The notes under the pieces were generated by a model. It was not told the DNA's origin. It saw only the letters and a list, made by a program, of their open reading frames with translations, and ran no database searches. This document shows, in pieces, positions 16,177 to 24,655 of a stretch of 64,000 nucleotides of DNA (position 1 is the stretch's first letter; every line of letters starts with the position of its first letter). The translations under genes were made by a program, and so were the position numbers. The DNA comes from JAGVSV01 sp040766135 (GTDB lineage Bacteria; Bacillota; Clostridia; Christensenellales; Aristaeellaceae): positions 62,001-126,000 of the forward strand of contig JAXGRA010000007.1 of NCBI GenBank assembly GCA_040766135.1. Direction: 5' to 3'.

Positions 16177-18183
16177 ATGAACATCGGCATAGGCTTGGAT
16201 ACCGGCGGCACATACACGGATGCCGTGCTGTATGATTTTGATACGGAGAGCATCTTGGGCACCGCTAAGGCGCTGACCACGCGGGATGACCTGACGCGCG
16301 GCATATTGGCCGCGCTGGATGCATTGCCGCAGGCGCTGGTCCGGCATGCGCGCGTCATTGCGCTGTCCACCACGCTGGCCACCAACGCATGTGTGGAGGA
16401 TCGCGGCGGCCGCGCCAGGCTGATATTCATCGGCGCGCGGCGCAAGGTCATTGCAGCGTACGGGCAGGAGTATGGCCTGCCGCCGGTGGAGGATATCCTG
16501 CTGGTGGAGGGCGTCGCCGGGCAGCGCATGCTGCTGGACGAGCAGGGGCTTAACAACGGCCTGAACGAAGGCTTTGACGATCTGGACGGCGTGGGCATTG
16601 TGGACATTGACGCCGTGCACAACAGCGCAGTGCGCGAAAAACGCGCGCGAGAACTGTTTGAAAAGCAGTCTGACCTGCCTGTGGTATGCGGGCACGAGCT
16701 GTTTCAGGAATTGAACAGCCTGCAGCGCGCGGCCAGCACGCTGCTTAACGCCCGGCTGGTGCCGGTCATCCGGGAATTTTTAGCCGCCATCCGCACGGCG
16801 CTGGCCGCGCGAGGCATTGCTGCTGCGGTGGTCATCGTGCGCAGCGATGGCGGGCTGATGAGCGAGGAGTTTGCGCATATAAGGCCGGTGGAAACGCTGC
16901 TGTCCGGCCCGGCTGCCAGCGTGCTGGGCTCCGCGCAACTAACCCGGCAGCCCAATTGCGTGGTGGTGGACATGGGCGGCACCACCACCGACATTGCATT
17001 GGTAGAAAACAACCTGCCCGTGCAGGCCGTTGACGGCGTGCGCGTGGGCAAATGGAAAACCTTTGTCAGCGGCCTGTTTGTACGCACGCTTGGACTGGGT
17101 GGCGACACCTGCGTGCACTATCACAACGGCCAAATGCAGCTGGAAACCTACCGCGTGATGCCGCTGTGCGTGCTGGCGGCACAGCATCCCCAGGTGCTGG
17201 ACAACCTGCGCGCGTTGGTGAATGAGGAGATTCAGCACACAACGTATCTGCACGAGCACTATGTGCTGGTGCGCGAGGCGGCGGACACCGCACGCTATAG
17301 CAAAGAGGAGCAGGCCTTTTGCGAAGCGCTGCGTCAGGGGCCGCTGTCGCATGGGCAATTGGCGCAGGTGGTGCCGGGGCAGGATGTATACAACCTGAAC
17401 GTATCCCGCTTGGTGCACGACGGCATCATTGCGGTGGCCGGCCTGACGCCCACCGACATCATGCATGTGCGCGGCGACTTTACTGGCTTCTCGGTAGAAG
17501 CCGCAACGCTGGCCGCGCAGTTTGTGGCGTGCAATCTGTCTATATCCGTTCAGGATTTGTGCAATCAGGTGTATGACGAAATCAAGCGCCGGCTGTATGT
17601 CAACATCGTGGCTGCGCTGTTGATGCACCAGGATGAGCATTACCGGCGCAACGGCCTGGGCAGCGAAACCGAGCGGCTTATCCACCAGTGCTATGAGCAG
17701 GCCCGCGATGGACAAACGGGGCCGCTGTCGCTTCGGTTCACCACCCGCTTTGTGCTGACCGGCGTGGGCGCGCCCACTGCGGTGTTTTTGCCGGAGGTTG
17801 CGCGTTTGCTGGGCACGCATGCGGAAATTCCTGAACACCACGAGGTGGCCAATGCATTGGGCGCGGTGGTGGGGCAGGTGGTGGCCACGCAGTATGTGGA
17901 CATCCGCCCCATCCTGGACATCGAAAACCCCAATGCCTACCGCGTATACGGCCACAGCCGGACGCGGGACTTCAAAGACAAGGCCGAGGCCCAGGCCTTT
18001 GCGATGGCGGACGCGCAGGAGGCTGCGCGCGCCGAAGCGCTGCGCCGCGGCGCACAGGACATTGCCGTAACCGTCACGCTGGCTGATCAGCAAGCCCAGG
18101 CCCACGGCAGCGCGGTCTACTTGGGCACCCGCGTTGTGGCGCAGGCCGTGGGTGGCGTAAATGTGCGTCTTTCTCCCCGCTAA
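16177..18183 (+). CDS. Hydantoinase/oxoprolinase family protein (HyuA-like)
   Basis: 668 residues. The start chosen is the ATG at 16177 (MNIGIGLDTGGTYTDAVL), which places the actin-like phosphate loop at the usual N-terminus; an in-frame ATG at 16156 has no ribosome site. Visible motifs are LSTTLATNACVE, IVRSDGGLMSEE, ETLLSGPAASVLGSA and VVVDMGGTTTDIALV. These match the ATP-dependent ring-opening A subunit. No HyuB partner lies nearby, which is unusual for a true hydantoinase; a stand-alone kinase/hydrolase role is possible. Divergent from the beta-helix gene. Confidence 0.82.
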   Translation: MNIGIGLDTGGTYTDAVLYDFDTESILGTAKALTTRDDLTRGILAALDALPQALVRHARVIALSTTLATNACVEDRGGRARLIFIGARRKVIAAYGQEYGLPPVEDILLVEGVAGQRMLLDEQGLNNGLNEGFDDLDGVGIVDIDAVHNSAVREKRARELFEKQSDLPVVCGHELFQELNSLQRAASTLLNARLVPVIREFLAAIRTALAARGIAAAVVIVRSDGGLMSEEFAHIRPVETLLSGPAASVLGSAQLTRQPNCVVVDMGGTTTDIALVENNLPVQAVDGVRVGKWKTFVSGLFVRTLGLGGDTCVHYHNGQMQLETYRVMPLCVLAAQHPQVLDNLRALVNEEIQHTTYLHEHYVLVREAADTARYSKEEQAFCEALRQGPLSHGQLAQVVPGQDVYNLNVSRLVHDGIIAVAGLTPTDIMHVRGDFTGFSVEAATLAAQFVACNLSISVQDLCNQVYDEIKRRLYVNIVAALLMHQDEHYRRNGLGSETERLIHQCYEQARDGQTGPLSLRFTTRFVLTGVGAPTAVFLPEVARLLGTHAEIPEHHEVANALGAVVGQVVATQYVDIRPILDIENPNAYRVYGHSRTRDFKDKAEAQAFAMADAQEAARAEALRRGAQDIAVTVTLADQQAQAHGSAVYLGTRVVAQAVGGVNVRLSPR

Positions 18184-18264
18184 AAACACACATTTGACAC
18201 ACCTGTCGCCGATAATGAAGGCACAGCAAGGGATTGCTGAATCACGCACAAGGAGTGTACGACC

Positions 18265-18801
18265 ATGAAAAAGAAACTGATTGTCCTGTCCCTGGCGCTT
18301 ATGCTGGCGCTGCCGGTGCTGGGGCTTGCCGGTGAAACCGATGCGCAGGCCCCCAACGAACTCCCCGCTGTGGGTCGCCGCTGGCGCCGGAATCCCCCGA
18401 CTTCCTCCACCCCGACCGAGTCCTCTGCCCCCGGCTTTGTGGATGAAAACAACGATGGCATCTGCGATAACTGCGGCCAGCAGCAGGGCACCAACCCCAA
18501 TGCCCCCGGCTTTGTGGATGAAAACAAGGACGGCGTCTGTGATCACTTAGGCACCGACCAACAGGGCCAGAACAACCTGCGCAACCGGCTGCACGCCAAG
18601 CGTGCCCGCATGCAGCAGGTGCAGAATGGCCGTGGCCGTCAGCAGCAGCCCGGACGCAACGCAGCAGGCCAAGCCCCTGGGCGCAACACCGTGCAGGGCC
18701 GCAACTACCAGGATAGCAACAATGATGGCGTGAGCAATAATCTCGGCACCCAACGGCAACAGCGCCAACAGCCCCACGGACGCGGCCGTAACCGCAGGTA
18801 A
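18265..18801 (+). CDS. Secreted protein with EF-hand-like DxNxDG repeats
   Basis: 178 residues, ATG after AAGGAGTGTACGACC. A signal peptide covers residues 1-23 (LALMLALPVLGLAG, no lipobox). Two near-identical repeats, PGFVDENNDGICDN and PGFVDENKDGVCDH, plus a third, YQDSNNDGVSNN, have the D-x-N-x-D-G pattern of calcium-binding loops, as in dockerin or thrombospondin type 3 repeats. The rest is rich in Gln, Arg, Asn and Gly and looks disordered and strongly basic. Similar small secreted proteins occur in gut Clostridia; the function is unknown. Calcium binding is inference from the motif. Confidence 0.7.
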   Translation: MKKKLIVLSLALMLALPVLGLAGETDAQAPNELPAVGRRWRRNPPTSSTPTESSAPGFVDENNDGICDNCGQQQGTNPNAPGFVDENKDGVCDHLGTDQQGQNNLRNRLHAKRARMQQVQNGRGRQQQPGRNAAGQAPGRNTVQGRNYQDSNNDGVSNNLGTQRQQRQQPHGRGRNRR

Positions 18802-18820
18802 ATACCCCCTGAAATCCCAG

Positions 18821-18850
18821 GCGCCCGGCTATTACAGGCCGGGCGCTTTA
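18821..18850. terminator. Terminator between convergent genes
   Basis: GCGCCCGGC (18821-18829), loop TATTACAG, GCCGGGCGC (18838-18846), then TTTATA. The stop codon of the convergent GLUG-type gene lies in the loop, so the two genes share this 3' boundary. Confidence 0.8.
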
Positions 18851-19890
18851 TAGTGGTCGGTGTATGAATAGTTGCATTGATCGCAGGTATAGGTGGTAAA
18901 GCCCCATTCGGTTGCCGTGGGCGGGGTAAGGACAGCCGTGTACACGGGGTTTGCATCCTTTTCAGGCAGCAGCGGTTTGTCGTAGCGCTTGTGCTCCTTA
19001 TCGCGGAAGCGCAGCACCTTGTTGTTTTTGATTTTGACCAGCTTGTTCAGCTTCTCGCCGGTAAAGGCATAGCAGTACGCGCGGCGGTCGGTATTCTTTT
19101 CAAAAAAGTCGATGGCCGCATGCACACGGCATCCTTCAATGAGTCCCCTGCGCTGCTGATCCTGCTCCCGGTGTACATGGTACATGCCCACCAGCCCGCC
19201 GATGTGCACATAGCCGTGCACCGAAGCATATGCCCGGATGCGCACGGAGCTATTTACCACATCGCCATAGCCGCAGGCTAAAATGCCGCCCATGAACTGC
19301 TCGCAGCGTATGTCGGGGTTGGCATCCACAAACACCAGCTCAGCCTGCGTAGCGCAGTCCTTTACCTCTGCCATGCCAAAGCCCACCAGCCCGCCCACGC
19401 CGGTCATTACATTGCTTTGCTTCAGGTGAATGCGGCCGGATACCGTGATGTTGGTCAGCCGCGTATCCTCGGCAAACCCGGCCAGCCCCGCTGCAAAGCA
19501 GTTGTCCTGCGTGTCGATATCCACCTGCACGTTTTTCAAGTCCAGATTGCGGATGTCTGCGCCCCGCACCACCGAGAACAGCCCGGCAAAGCGGGTGTCG
19601 TATTCCTTATCGTTGCCGTCCACAGTGATGGCGGTGTCCTCGCCGGGCTGCGATACCCGCAGGTTATAGATGCTGTACCCCGCGCCGTCCAGCGTGCCCG
19701 AAAAGGGGATGGGTAGCCACGGCACGCCCTCCATGTCGATGTGCCCGGCCAGGCGGTAATGTCCGCCCGGATGTTGCCGGATGTCCAGCAGCTGCTGCGG
19801 TGTGGAGATGGCAACAACCTCCTGCGCCATGGCCAAGGGCAATAATGCCAGCTGCATCAGCACCAGCAGCCCCGCACATAGTTTTTTCAT
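18832..19890 (-). CDS. Secreted GLUG/beta-helix-like protein
   Basis: 352 residues from the ATG at 19890 (after AAGGCGGTGTGAGG). Residues 1-22 form a signal peptide (LALLPLAMAQE). The body begins with the ISTPQQLLDIRQHPGGHYRLAGHIDM type of start seen in GLUG-repeat surface proteins, followed by FSGTLDGAGYSIYNLRV, AGLFSVVRGADIRNLDLKNV, AAGLAGFAEDTRLTNITV and VGGLVGFGMAEVKDCAT. The tail has CDQCNYSYTDHYKA, a C-x2-C motif. No sorting signal is visible. It is likely an extracellular or cell-surface protein of unknown function. Confidence 0.75.
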   Translation of the reverse strand: MKKLCAGLLVLMQLALLPLAMAQEVVAISTPQQLLDIRQHPGGHYRLAGHIDMEGVPWLPIPFSGTLDGAGYSIYNLRVSQPGEDTAITVDGNDKEYDTRFAGLFSVVRGADIRNLDLKNVQVDIDTQDNCFAAGLAGFAEDTRLTNITVSGRIHLKQSNVMTGVGGLVGFGMAEVKDCATQAELVFVDANPDIRCEQFMGGILACGYGDVVNSSVRIRAYASVHGYVHIGGLVGMYHVHREQDQQRRGLIEGCRVHAAIDFFEKNTDRRAYCYAFTGEKLNKLVKIKNNKVLRFRDKEHKRYDKPLLPEKDANPVYTAVLTPPTATEWGFTTYTCDQCNYSYTDHYKAPGL

Positions 19891-19947
19891 CCTCACACCG
19901 CCTTTCCGGATGGGGTTAGTATAGCATCGCTCCACCGGATGTGCGAA

Positions 19948-19985
19948 CAAAAACCCCCTGCAAACGGGATTGTATCTGCAGGGGG
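19948..19985 (-). terminator. Terminator of hppA
   Basis: On the minus strand CCCCCTGCA (19985-19977), 14-nt loop, TGCAGGGGG (19962-19954), then TTTTTG. A strong intrinsic terminator 26 bp after the hppA stop. Confidence 0.85.
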
Positions 19986-20011
19986 CAAATATAAGACCTT
20001 ACAAATTAATC

Positions 20012-22156
20012 TTAGAAAATCGAGAAGTTCAGGAAGATCGTAGCCATCAGGGACGCAACCAGGGAGACCACGGTGATCTGCGTGTTGATGGAGGGGCCGG
20101 CCGTGTCCTTGAAGGGGTCGCCGACGGTGTCGCCGATGACGGCTGCCTTGTGGGCATCCGAGCCCTTGCCACCTTCGTTACCGGCTTCTACGTACTTCTT
20201 GGCATTGTCCCACAGGCCGCCGGCATTGGACATGAACAGCGCCAGCAGCAGGCCGGTGACGATGTTGCCCAGCAGATAGCCGCCCACGGCGTTCACGCCG
20301 CCCACCATGCCCACCACAATGGTGGCCAGGATGGCTACAGCGCCCGCGGGGATAAGCTCTTTGAGCGCGCCTTCGGTGGCGATGTCAATGCACTTGTTGT
20401 AGTCGGGTTCAACGCCTTCCACGCCTTCGCGCAGGCCTTTGATTTCGTTCCACTGGCGGTGGATTTCAGCGATCATGCGCTGCGCGTTTTTGTCAACGCC
20501 CAAAATCAGCATGGCCGAGAACACAGCAGGAATGGAACCGCCCACCAGAACGCCAAAGAACACAGTGGGGTCAATCAGGTTAAACCCGGTCAGCAGCTCG
20601 CCCAAGCGGCCCATTTCGGTCAGGGCCATGTTGACCTCGCTCATGAACGCGCCCAGCAGGGAGATAACGGTCAGGCCGGCAGCGCCGATGGCAAAGCCCT
20701 TGGTGACGGCCTTGACGGTGTTGCCCGCGCTGTCCAGCGCGTCGGCATTGCGGATGGTCTCTTCGCCCAGACCGCCCATTTCGGCCAGGCCGCGGGCATT
20801 GTCCACGATGGGGCCAAAGGCGTCCGAGGAGATGATGGTGCCCACGATGGACAGCATACCTACCGCCGCCATCGAGATGCCGTACATGGCATAGCCATCG
20901 CCCAGCGGCTCGCACAGCTTATAGGCAATCAGCGCCGAGAACGCGATACCCACCATGGCCGGCACTACGGACAGGAAGCCATAGGATACGCCGGACAGGA
21001 TGGTAAACGCGGGGCCTGTTTTGGAAGCATGCGCCACCTTGGGCACGATGGGTTTGTTGTCATCGGTGAAGTAGTTGGTGGCCAGGCCGATGATAACACC
21101 CACCATCAGACCTACGGCCGAGGCGCCCCAGATGCGCCACTGGAAGCAGGGGAAAATCAGCGTGGCCAGTGCGGTCAGCACCAGAAAAACGCCGGTGGTC
21201 ACATAGGTGGAGCTGTTCAGCGCGCCTGTGGGCGTGCCGTTGTCGGAAACCTTGGCGGTGGCGATGCCTACCAGTGAGGCCAGCAGGCCCAGCGCGGCAT
21301 AGCAGAACACCATCATGACGTTGGCACCTGTGCCGCCATCCAGCGCTGCGCCCATTACGATGGCTGCCGCCATGGAGGCCACGTTGGAGTCAAACAGGTC
21401 GGCGCCCATGCCGGCCACGTCGCCTACGTTGTCGCCCACGTTGTCAGCGATAACGGCGGGGTTGCGCGGGTCATCCTCCGGGATGCCCATTTCCACCTTG
21501 CCGGCCAGGTCAGCGCTGACGTCCGCCGTCTTGGTGAAAATGCCGCCGCCGGCCTTGGCAAACAGCGCCAGCGAGCTTGCACCAAAGGAGAAGCCCAGTA
21601 GCGCGCTGGCATCGCCCACCAGCAGCATAACGGCCATCACGCCCAGCAGGCAGGCACCCACCACCAGCAGGCCCATGACCGAGCCGCCGCGGAAACCGAT
21701 GCGGAAAGCCGGGGCAATGCCGTGCGTGGCCGCTTCCGCGGTGCGCGCGTTGGCCAATGAGGCCACATAGATACCAATTTTGCCCGCGATGGCGGAGAAA
21801 ACAGTACCGGCAATATAGCACAGCGCCATGGTCAGGTTGGAGTTAATGTTGGCTTGTTTCCAGACCGGGCCCGGAAGGAACAGGAAAATAAGCACCGCCA
21901 CCACACCGGCAAACACGGCTAAGATCAGGTATTCCTTGCGCATAAACGCATCGGCGCCGCTGCGGATGAGGCCGGCAATGCGCTCAATCTCTTTGTTTTC
22001 GTTCTTCTGCGCACGCACCCATTTGGCCAGCCAGGCCGCGTAGACGAACGCCCCGATGATGGTCAGCGCACACAGGATAAAGATGATGATGATGCCGGCT
22101 TGCGAAATGTTGCTCGCCGTTGCCGCCGCTACCTCGGCGGTGGTGTTGGTGTCCAT
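20012..22156 (-). CDS. hppA: Membrane-bound ion-translocating pyrophosphatase
   Basis: 714 residues with about 16 hydrophobic helices. It hydrolyses pyrophosphate and pumps H+ and/or Na+ across the membrane. Catalytic motifs are visible: GGGIFTKTADVSADLAGKVE near residue 190, then EDDPRNPAVIADNVGDNVGD, and a C-terminal KAAVIGDTVGDPFKDTAGPS. In the segment GNTVKAVTKGFAIG the positions that are A and G in K+-dependent enzymes are K and T, the established signature of the K+-independent class, which are mostly H+ pumps. Two ATGs are possible (22162 and 22156); the second sits 7 bp after AAAGGAGG and is preferred. Confidence 0.93.
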   Translation of the reverse strand: MDTNTTAEVAAATASNISQAGIIIIFILCALTIIGAFVYAAWLAKWVRAQKNENKEIERIAGLIRSGADAFMRKEYLILAVFAGVVAVLIFLFLPGPVWKQANINSNLTMALCYIAGTVFSAIAGKIGIYVASLANARTAEAATHGIAPAFRIGFRGGSVMGLLVVGACLLGVMAVMLLVGDASALLGFSFGASSLALFAKAGGGIFTKTADVSADLAGKVEMGIPEDDPRNPAVIADNVGDNVGDVAGMGADLFDSNVASMAAAIVMGAALDGGTGANVMMVFCYAALGLLASLVGIATAKVSDNGTPTGALNSSTYVTTGVFLVLTALATLIFPCFQWRIWGASAVGLMVGVIIGLATNYFTDDNKPIVPKVAHASKTGPAFTILSGVSYGFLSVVPAMVGIAFSALIAYKLCEPLGDGYAMYGISMAAVGMLSIVGTIISSDAFGPIVDNARGLAEMGGLGEETIRNADALDSAGNTVKAVTKGFAIGAAGLTVISLLGAFMSEVNMALTEMGRLGELLTGFNLIDPTVFFGVLVGGSIPAVFSAMLILGVDKNAQRMIAEIHRQWNEIKGLREGVEGVEPDYNKCIDIATEGALKELIPAGAVAILATIVVGMVGGVNAVGGYLLGNIVTGLLLALFMSNAGGLWDNAKKYVEAGNEGGKGSDAHKAAVIGDTVGDPFKDTAGPSINTQITVVSLVASLMATIFLNFSIF

Positions 22157-22267
22157 GTCCATTCCTCCTTTTAGAACTATCGAACTGATCCCACGATAGT
22201 ATACACCCGGTTGTGACGATTTACCAGCCAAAACAAACGAAAAAAATGTGCAAAAAAATGCGCGGGC

Positions 22268-22297
22268 TTGCCAAGACCCTGCCGGAAAGGTTATTAT
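22268..22297 (+). promoter_or_regulatory. Promoter of the mgtE leader
   Basis: TTGCCA (22268-22273), 18-bp spacer, TATTAT (22292-22297). Transcription starting near 22304 would give a leader of roughly 155 nt before mgtE. Confidence 0.55.
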
Positions 22298-22335
22298 CAA
22301 ATGGGTTGCATAAAACAAAGGAAAGGAGTTCCGCT

Positions 22336-22395
22336 GTGGACGGGGATCGATCACGCCAGGTACGCCGCCTTGGGCCGCGCGGGGCTTCCGCTTAA
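22336..22395 (+). CDS. Candidate 19-residue leader peptide of mgtE
   Basis: GTG start 7 bp after GGAAAGGAG, 19 codons and TAA: MDGDRSRQVRRLGPRGASA. It is rich in Arg (5 of 19), with two early Asp and one Pro. Its codons 12-16 contain GGGCCGCG (22372-22379), which can pair with CGCGGCCC at about 22423, between the peptide and the mgtE ribosome site. A second pairing, GGCTTCC in its last codons with GGAGCC, begins right after the stop. This arrangement resembles translation-coupled leader control of Mg2+ transporters such as mgtL/mgtA, but here it is inference. The same frame is open further upstream without a start signal. Confidence 0.45.
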   Translation: MDGDRSRQVRRLGPRGASA

Positions 22396-22461
22396 CATAA
22401 GGAGCCATCCGCCGCGCCCGCGGCCCCTGCGTGCACTTGTGTAAAAAGGGGGAGGATGGAC

Positions 22462-23820
22462 ATGAACAACGTAAAAATGAATACCCGCCTGGAGCTCACG
22501 CGCCAGGCATTGGCCGTGCGCGATTATAAAGCGCTGCGCAATATCCTGCAGGATGTGCACCCTGCGGATATATCGGAGCTGCTGCAGGAACTGGACGCCG
22601 GGGATGCGGCGCTGCTGTTCCGCCTGCTGCCCAAGGACGAGGCTGCCGAGGCCTTTGCGCTGCTGGGCGCACCGGCGCAGCAGGCGCTGATCCAGTCGTT
22701 TTCGGACAGGGAAACGGCGGCGCTGTTAGAGGCGCTGTATGTGGACGAGGCGGTGGACTTTCTGGAGGAGCTGCCCGCCAACGCCGTCAAGCGCATATTG
22801 CAAAGCAGCACGCCGGACATGCGCGCGCAGCTTAATCGCTTTTTGCAGTACAAGGAGGATTCCGCCGGCTCGGTCATGACGACGGAGCTGATGCGCTTTG
22901 CGGATGACAGCACGGTGGGCGAGGCCCTTGCCGCCATCCGCAGCGCCCCGCGCAAGCTGGCCATGGATCACGTGCTGTACATCACCGACCGCCAGCGCCA
23001 TTTGCTGGGCGATATCAACCTGTACGATCTGCTGACCGCGCAGGATGACCAGCCGCTGCAAAGCCTGCTGGGCAAGTCCACCCAGCAGGTGCACACCGAC
23101 CAGAGCACCGATGAGATCATCGCGCTGTTCCGTCACTACAATTTATACGCCATGCCCGTGGTGGACACCGAGAACCGCCTGGTGGGCGTGGTGACGCTGG
23201 AGGACGTGCTGGACCTGGCTGACCGGCAGGCCACCCAAGACGTGGAGCTGATGGCCGCCATGCAGCCCAGCGAGGCCACGTATATGGATACCACCATTCC
23301 CCGCCATGCGCGCAACCGGCTGCCCTGGCTGTTGCTGCTGCTCATTTCGGGCATGATCAACGGCGCCATTCTGGGCGGGTTTGAGCAGGTGTTCATGGCC
23401 GTGCCGCTGCTGGTCACCTTTATCCCCATGCTGACCGACACCGGCGGCAACGCCGGCTCGCAGTCCAGCACGCTGATCATCCGCGGCTTAGCCATGGGCG
23501 ATATCACCGTGCGCGATGCCGGCAAGGTGCTGCTAAAGGAGCTGGGCGTCAGCCTGATCGTCAGCGTGGGTGTGGGGCTTTTGACCTTTGGCCGCGTGAT
23601 GACCATGCAGGGCGGCAGCCTGATGATAGCCCTGACCGTGGTCACAGCGCTGTCCGCCATTGTGGTGCTCAGCAAGCTGTTGGGCGGGCTGCTGCCGCTG
23701 CTGGCCGACAAGCTGCGCATGGATCCCGCGCTGATGGCCGCCCCGCTGATCACCACCGTGGTGGACGCGCTGGGCCTGATTATTTACTTTACGGCTGCCA
23801 AGCTGCTGCTGGGGATGTGA
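22462..23820 (+). CDS. mgtE: Magnesium transporter MgtE
   Basis: 452 residues; ATG at 22462 lies 6 bp after GGGGGAGG (another ATG at 22456 touches the ribosome site). Domains in order: an N-terminal helical MgtE_N domain (HPADISELLQELDAGDAALL, ALLEALYVDEAVDFLEELPA), a pair of CBS domains at about residues 130-250 (GSVMTTELMRF; YAMPVVDTENRLVGVVTLEDVLDL) and a five-helix membrane domain with LITFIPMLTDTGGNAGSQSS-like sequence (VTFIPMLTDTGGNAGSQSST, the divalent-ion path). Mg2+ binding between N and CBS domains gates the channel in characterised homologues. Its leader carries a candidate regulatory peptide. Confidence 0.95.
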   Translation: MNNVKMNTRLELTRQALAVRDYKALRNILQDVHPADISELLQELDAGDAALLFRLLPKDEAAEAFALLGAPAQQALIQSFSDRETAALLEALYVDEAVDFLEELPANAVKRILQSSTPDMRAQLNRFLQYKEDSAGSVMTTELMRFADDSTVGEALAAIRSAPRKLAMDHVLYITDRQRHLLGDINLYDLLTAQDDQPLQSLLGKSTQQVHTDQSTDEIIALFRHYNLYAMPVVDTENRLVGVVTLEDVLDLADRQATQDVELMAAMQPSEATYMDTTIPRHARNRLPWLLLLLISGMINGAILGGFEQVFMAVPLLVTFIPMLTDTGGNAGSQSSTLIIRGLAMGDITVRDAGKVLLKELGVSLIVSVGVGLLTFGRVMTMQGGSLMIALTVVTALSAIVVLSKLLGGLLPLLADKLRMDPALMAAPLITTVVDALGLIIYFTAAKLLLGM

Positions 23821-23892
23821 CGGACGCTTAGCGCACCCGCAGCCCACAAAAAATCAGGTGCGTTGCTGTGCTGCAGGTACATTTGTGATAAA

Positions 23893-23923
23893 GTAGGTGC
23901 AGCGGAAAGCGCACCTGCTTTTT
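23893..23923 (+). terminator. Terminator after mgtE
   Basis: GTAGGTGC (23893-23900), loop AGCGGAAAGC, GCACCTGC (23911-23918), TTTTT. It lies 72 bp after the mgtE stop and separates it from the methylase locus. Confidence 0.75.
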
Positions 23924-23974
23924 AATGAACCTATATGCAGGTGGCTATCCAATGGACAAACAGAAAGAGGCATC

Positions 23975-24655
23975 ATGGAAACCGAAAACCAAATCAAATC
24001 TAAAAAACGTGTGCAAGACCATGGGGAGGTATATACCAACCCCCGTGAAGTCAATGCCATGCTGGACCTGGTCAAGCACGAAACCGAGCGCATTGAAAGC
24101 CGCTTCCTGGAGCCTGCCTGCGGCAATGGAAACTTTTTGATTGAGATTTTGAACCGCAAATTAGCCGTTGTAACCAAGCGCTATGCCCCCAACAAACACC
24201 GCAGCAATGACCAGTGGGAGCGGTATGCGCTGCTTGCGCTATCCTCCATGTATGGCGTAGAAATCCTGCTGGATAATGCCATCGAATGCCGGGAACGCCT
24301 TTTTGACCGCTTTATGGAGGAGTATCAGCGGGTGTGTAAGGAAACCAATCAGGATGTGGAGCGCAGCGCCCGCTATCTGCTGGATTGTAACATTGTCTGC
24401 GGCGATGCCTTAACCCTACGCACCAACCAGGGTGAACCGATTGTCTTTGCCCAGTGGGACTTGGTCAACAGCCATCAGGTCAAACGGCAGGATTATACCC
24501 TGGCCCATCTGTTAGAAATCCAGGAGGAGCAGGTGAGCCTCTTTATGCACGACTTGGAGTATGACCAGGCCACCAAAACCTTTATCCCCAAGCCCATTCG
24601 GGAATATCCGCCCATCAACTTCTGGGAGGTGTACAAGTATGAGCCTGCTGTTTGA
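23975..24655 (+). CDS. SAM-dependent methyltransferase-like subunit (motif IV degenerate)
   Basis: 226 residues, ATG after AAAGAGG. It begins with a motif-X-like DHGEVYTNPREVNAMLDL and has the SAM-binding motif I FLEPACGNGNFLIEIL near residue 45, then YGVEILLDNAIECRERL and NIVCGDALTL. The place where adenine methylases carry NPPY reads WDLVNSHQVK, so the catalytic motif is missing. It looks like the non-catalytic partner or N-terminal half of a split N6-adenine methylase. It overlaps the next gene by 17 bp, so the two products are probably made together and may form a heterodimer; that is inference. Confidence 0.72.
   Translation: METENQIKSKKRVQDHGEVYTNPREVNAMLDLVKHETERIESRFLEPACGNGNFLIEILNRKLAVVTKRYAPNKHRSNDQWERYALLALSSMYGVEILLDNAIECRERLFDRFMEEYQRVCKETNQDVERSARYLLDCNIVCGDALTLRTNQGEPIVFAQWDLVNSHQVKRQDYTLAHLLEIQEEQVSLFMHDLEYDQATKTFIPKPIREYPPINFWEVYKYEPAV

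Noticed and set aside
16939..18546. 535-codon minus-strand open frame antisense to the HyuA-like gene
   Set aside because: Its translation is Ala/Gly/His/Arg-rich low-complexity sequence typical of a GC-rich antisense frame, with no ribosome site or recognisable domain.
22163..22455. M-box magnesium riboswitch before mgtE
   Set aside because: The conserved AGGTGAGGCTCC-type motif and the rest of the consensus are absent.
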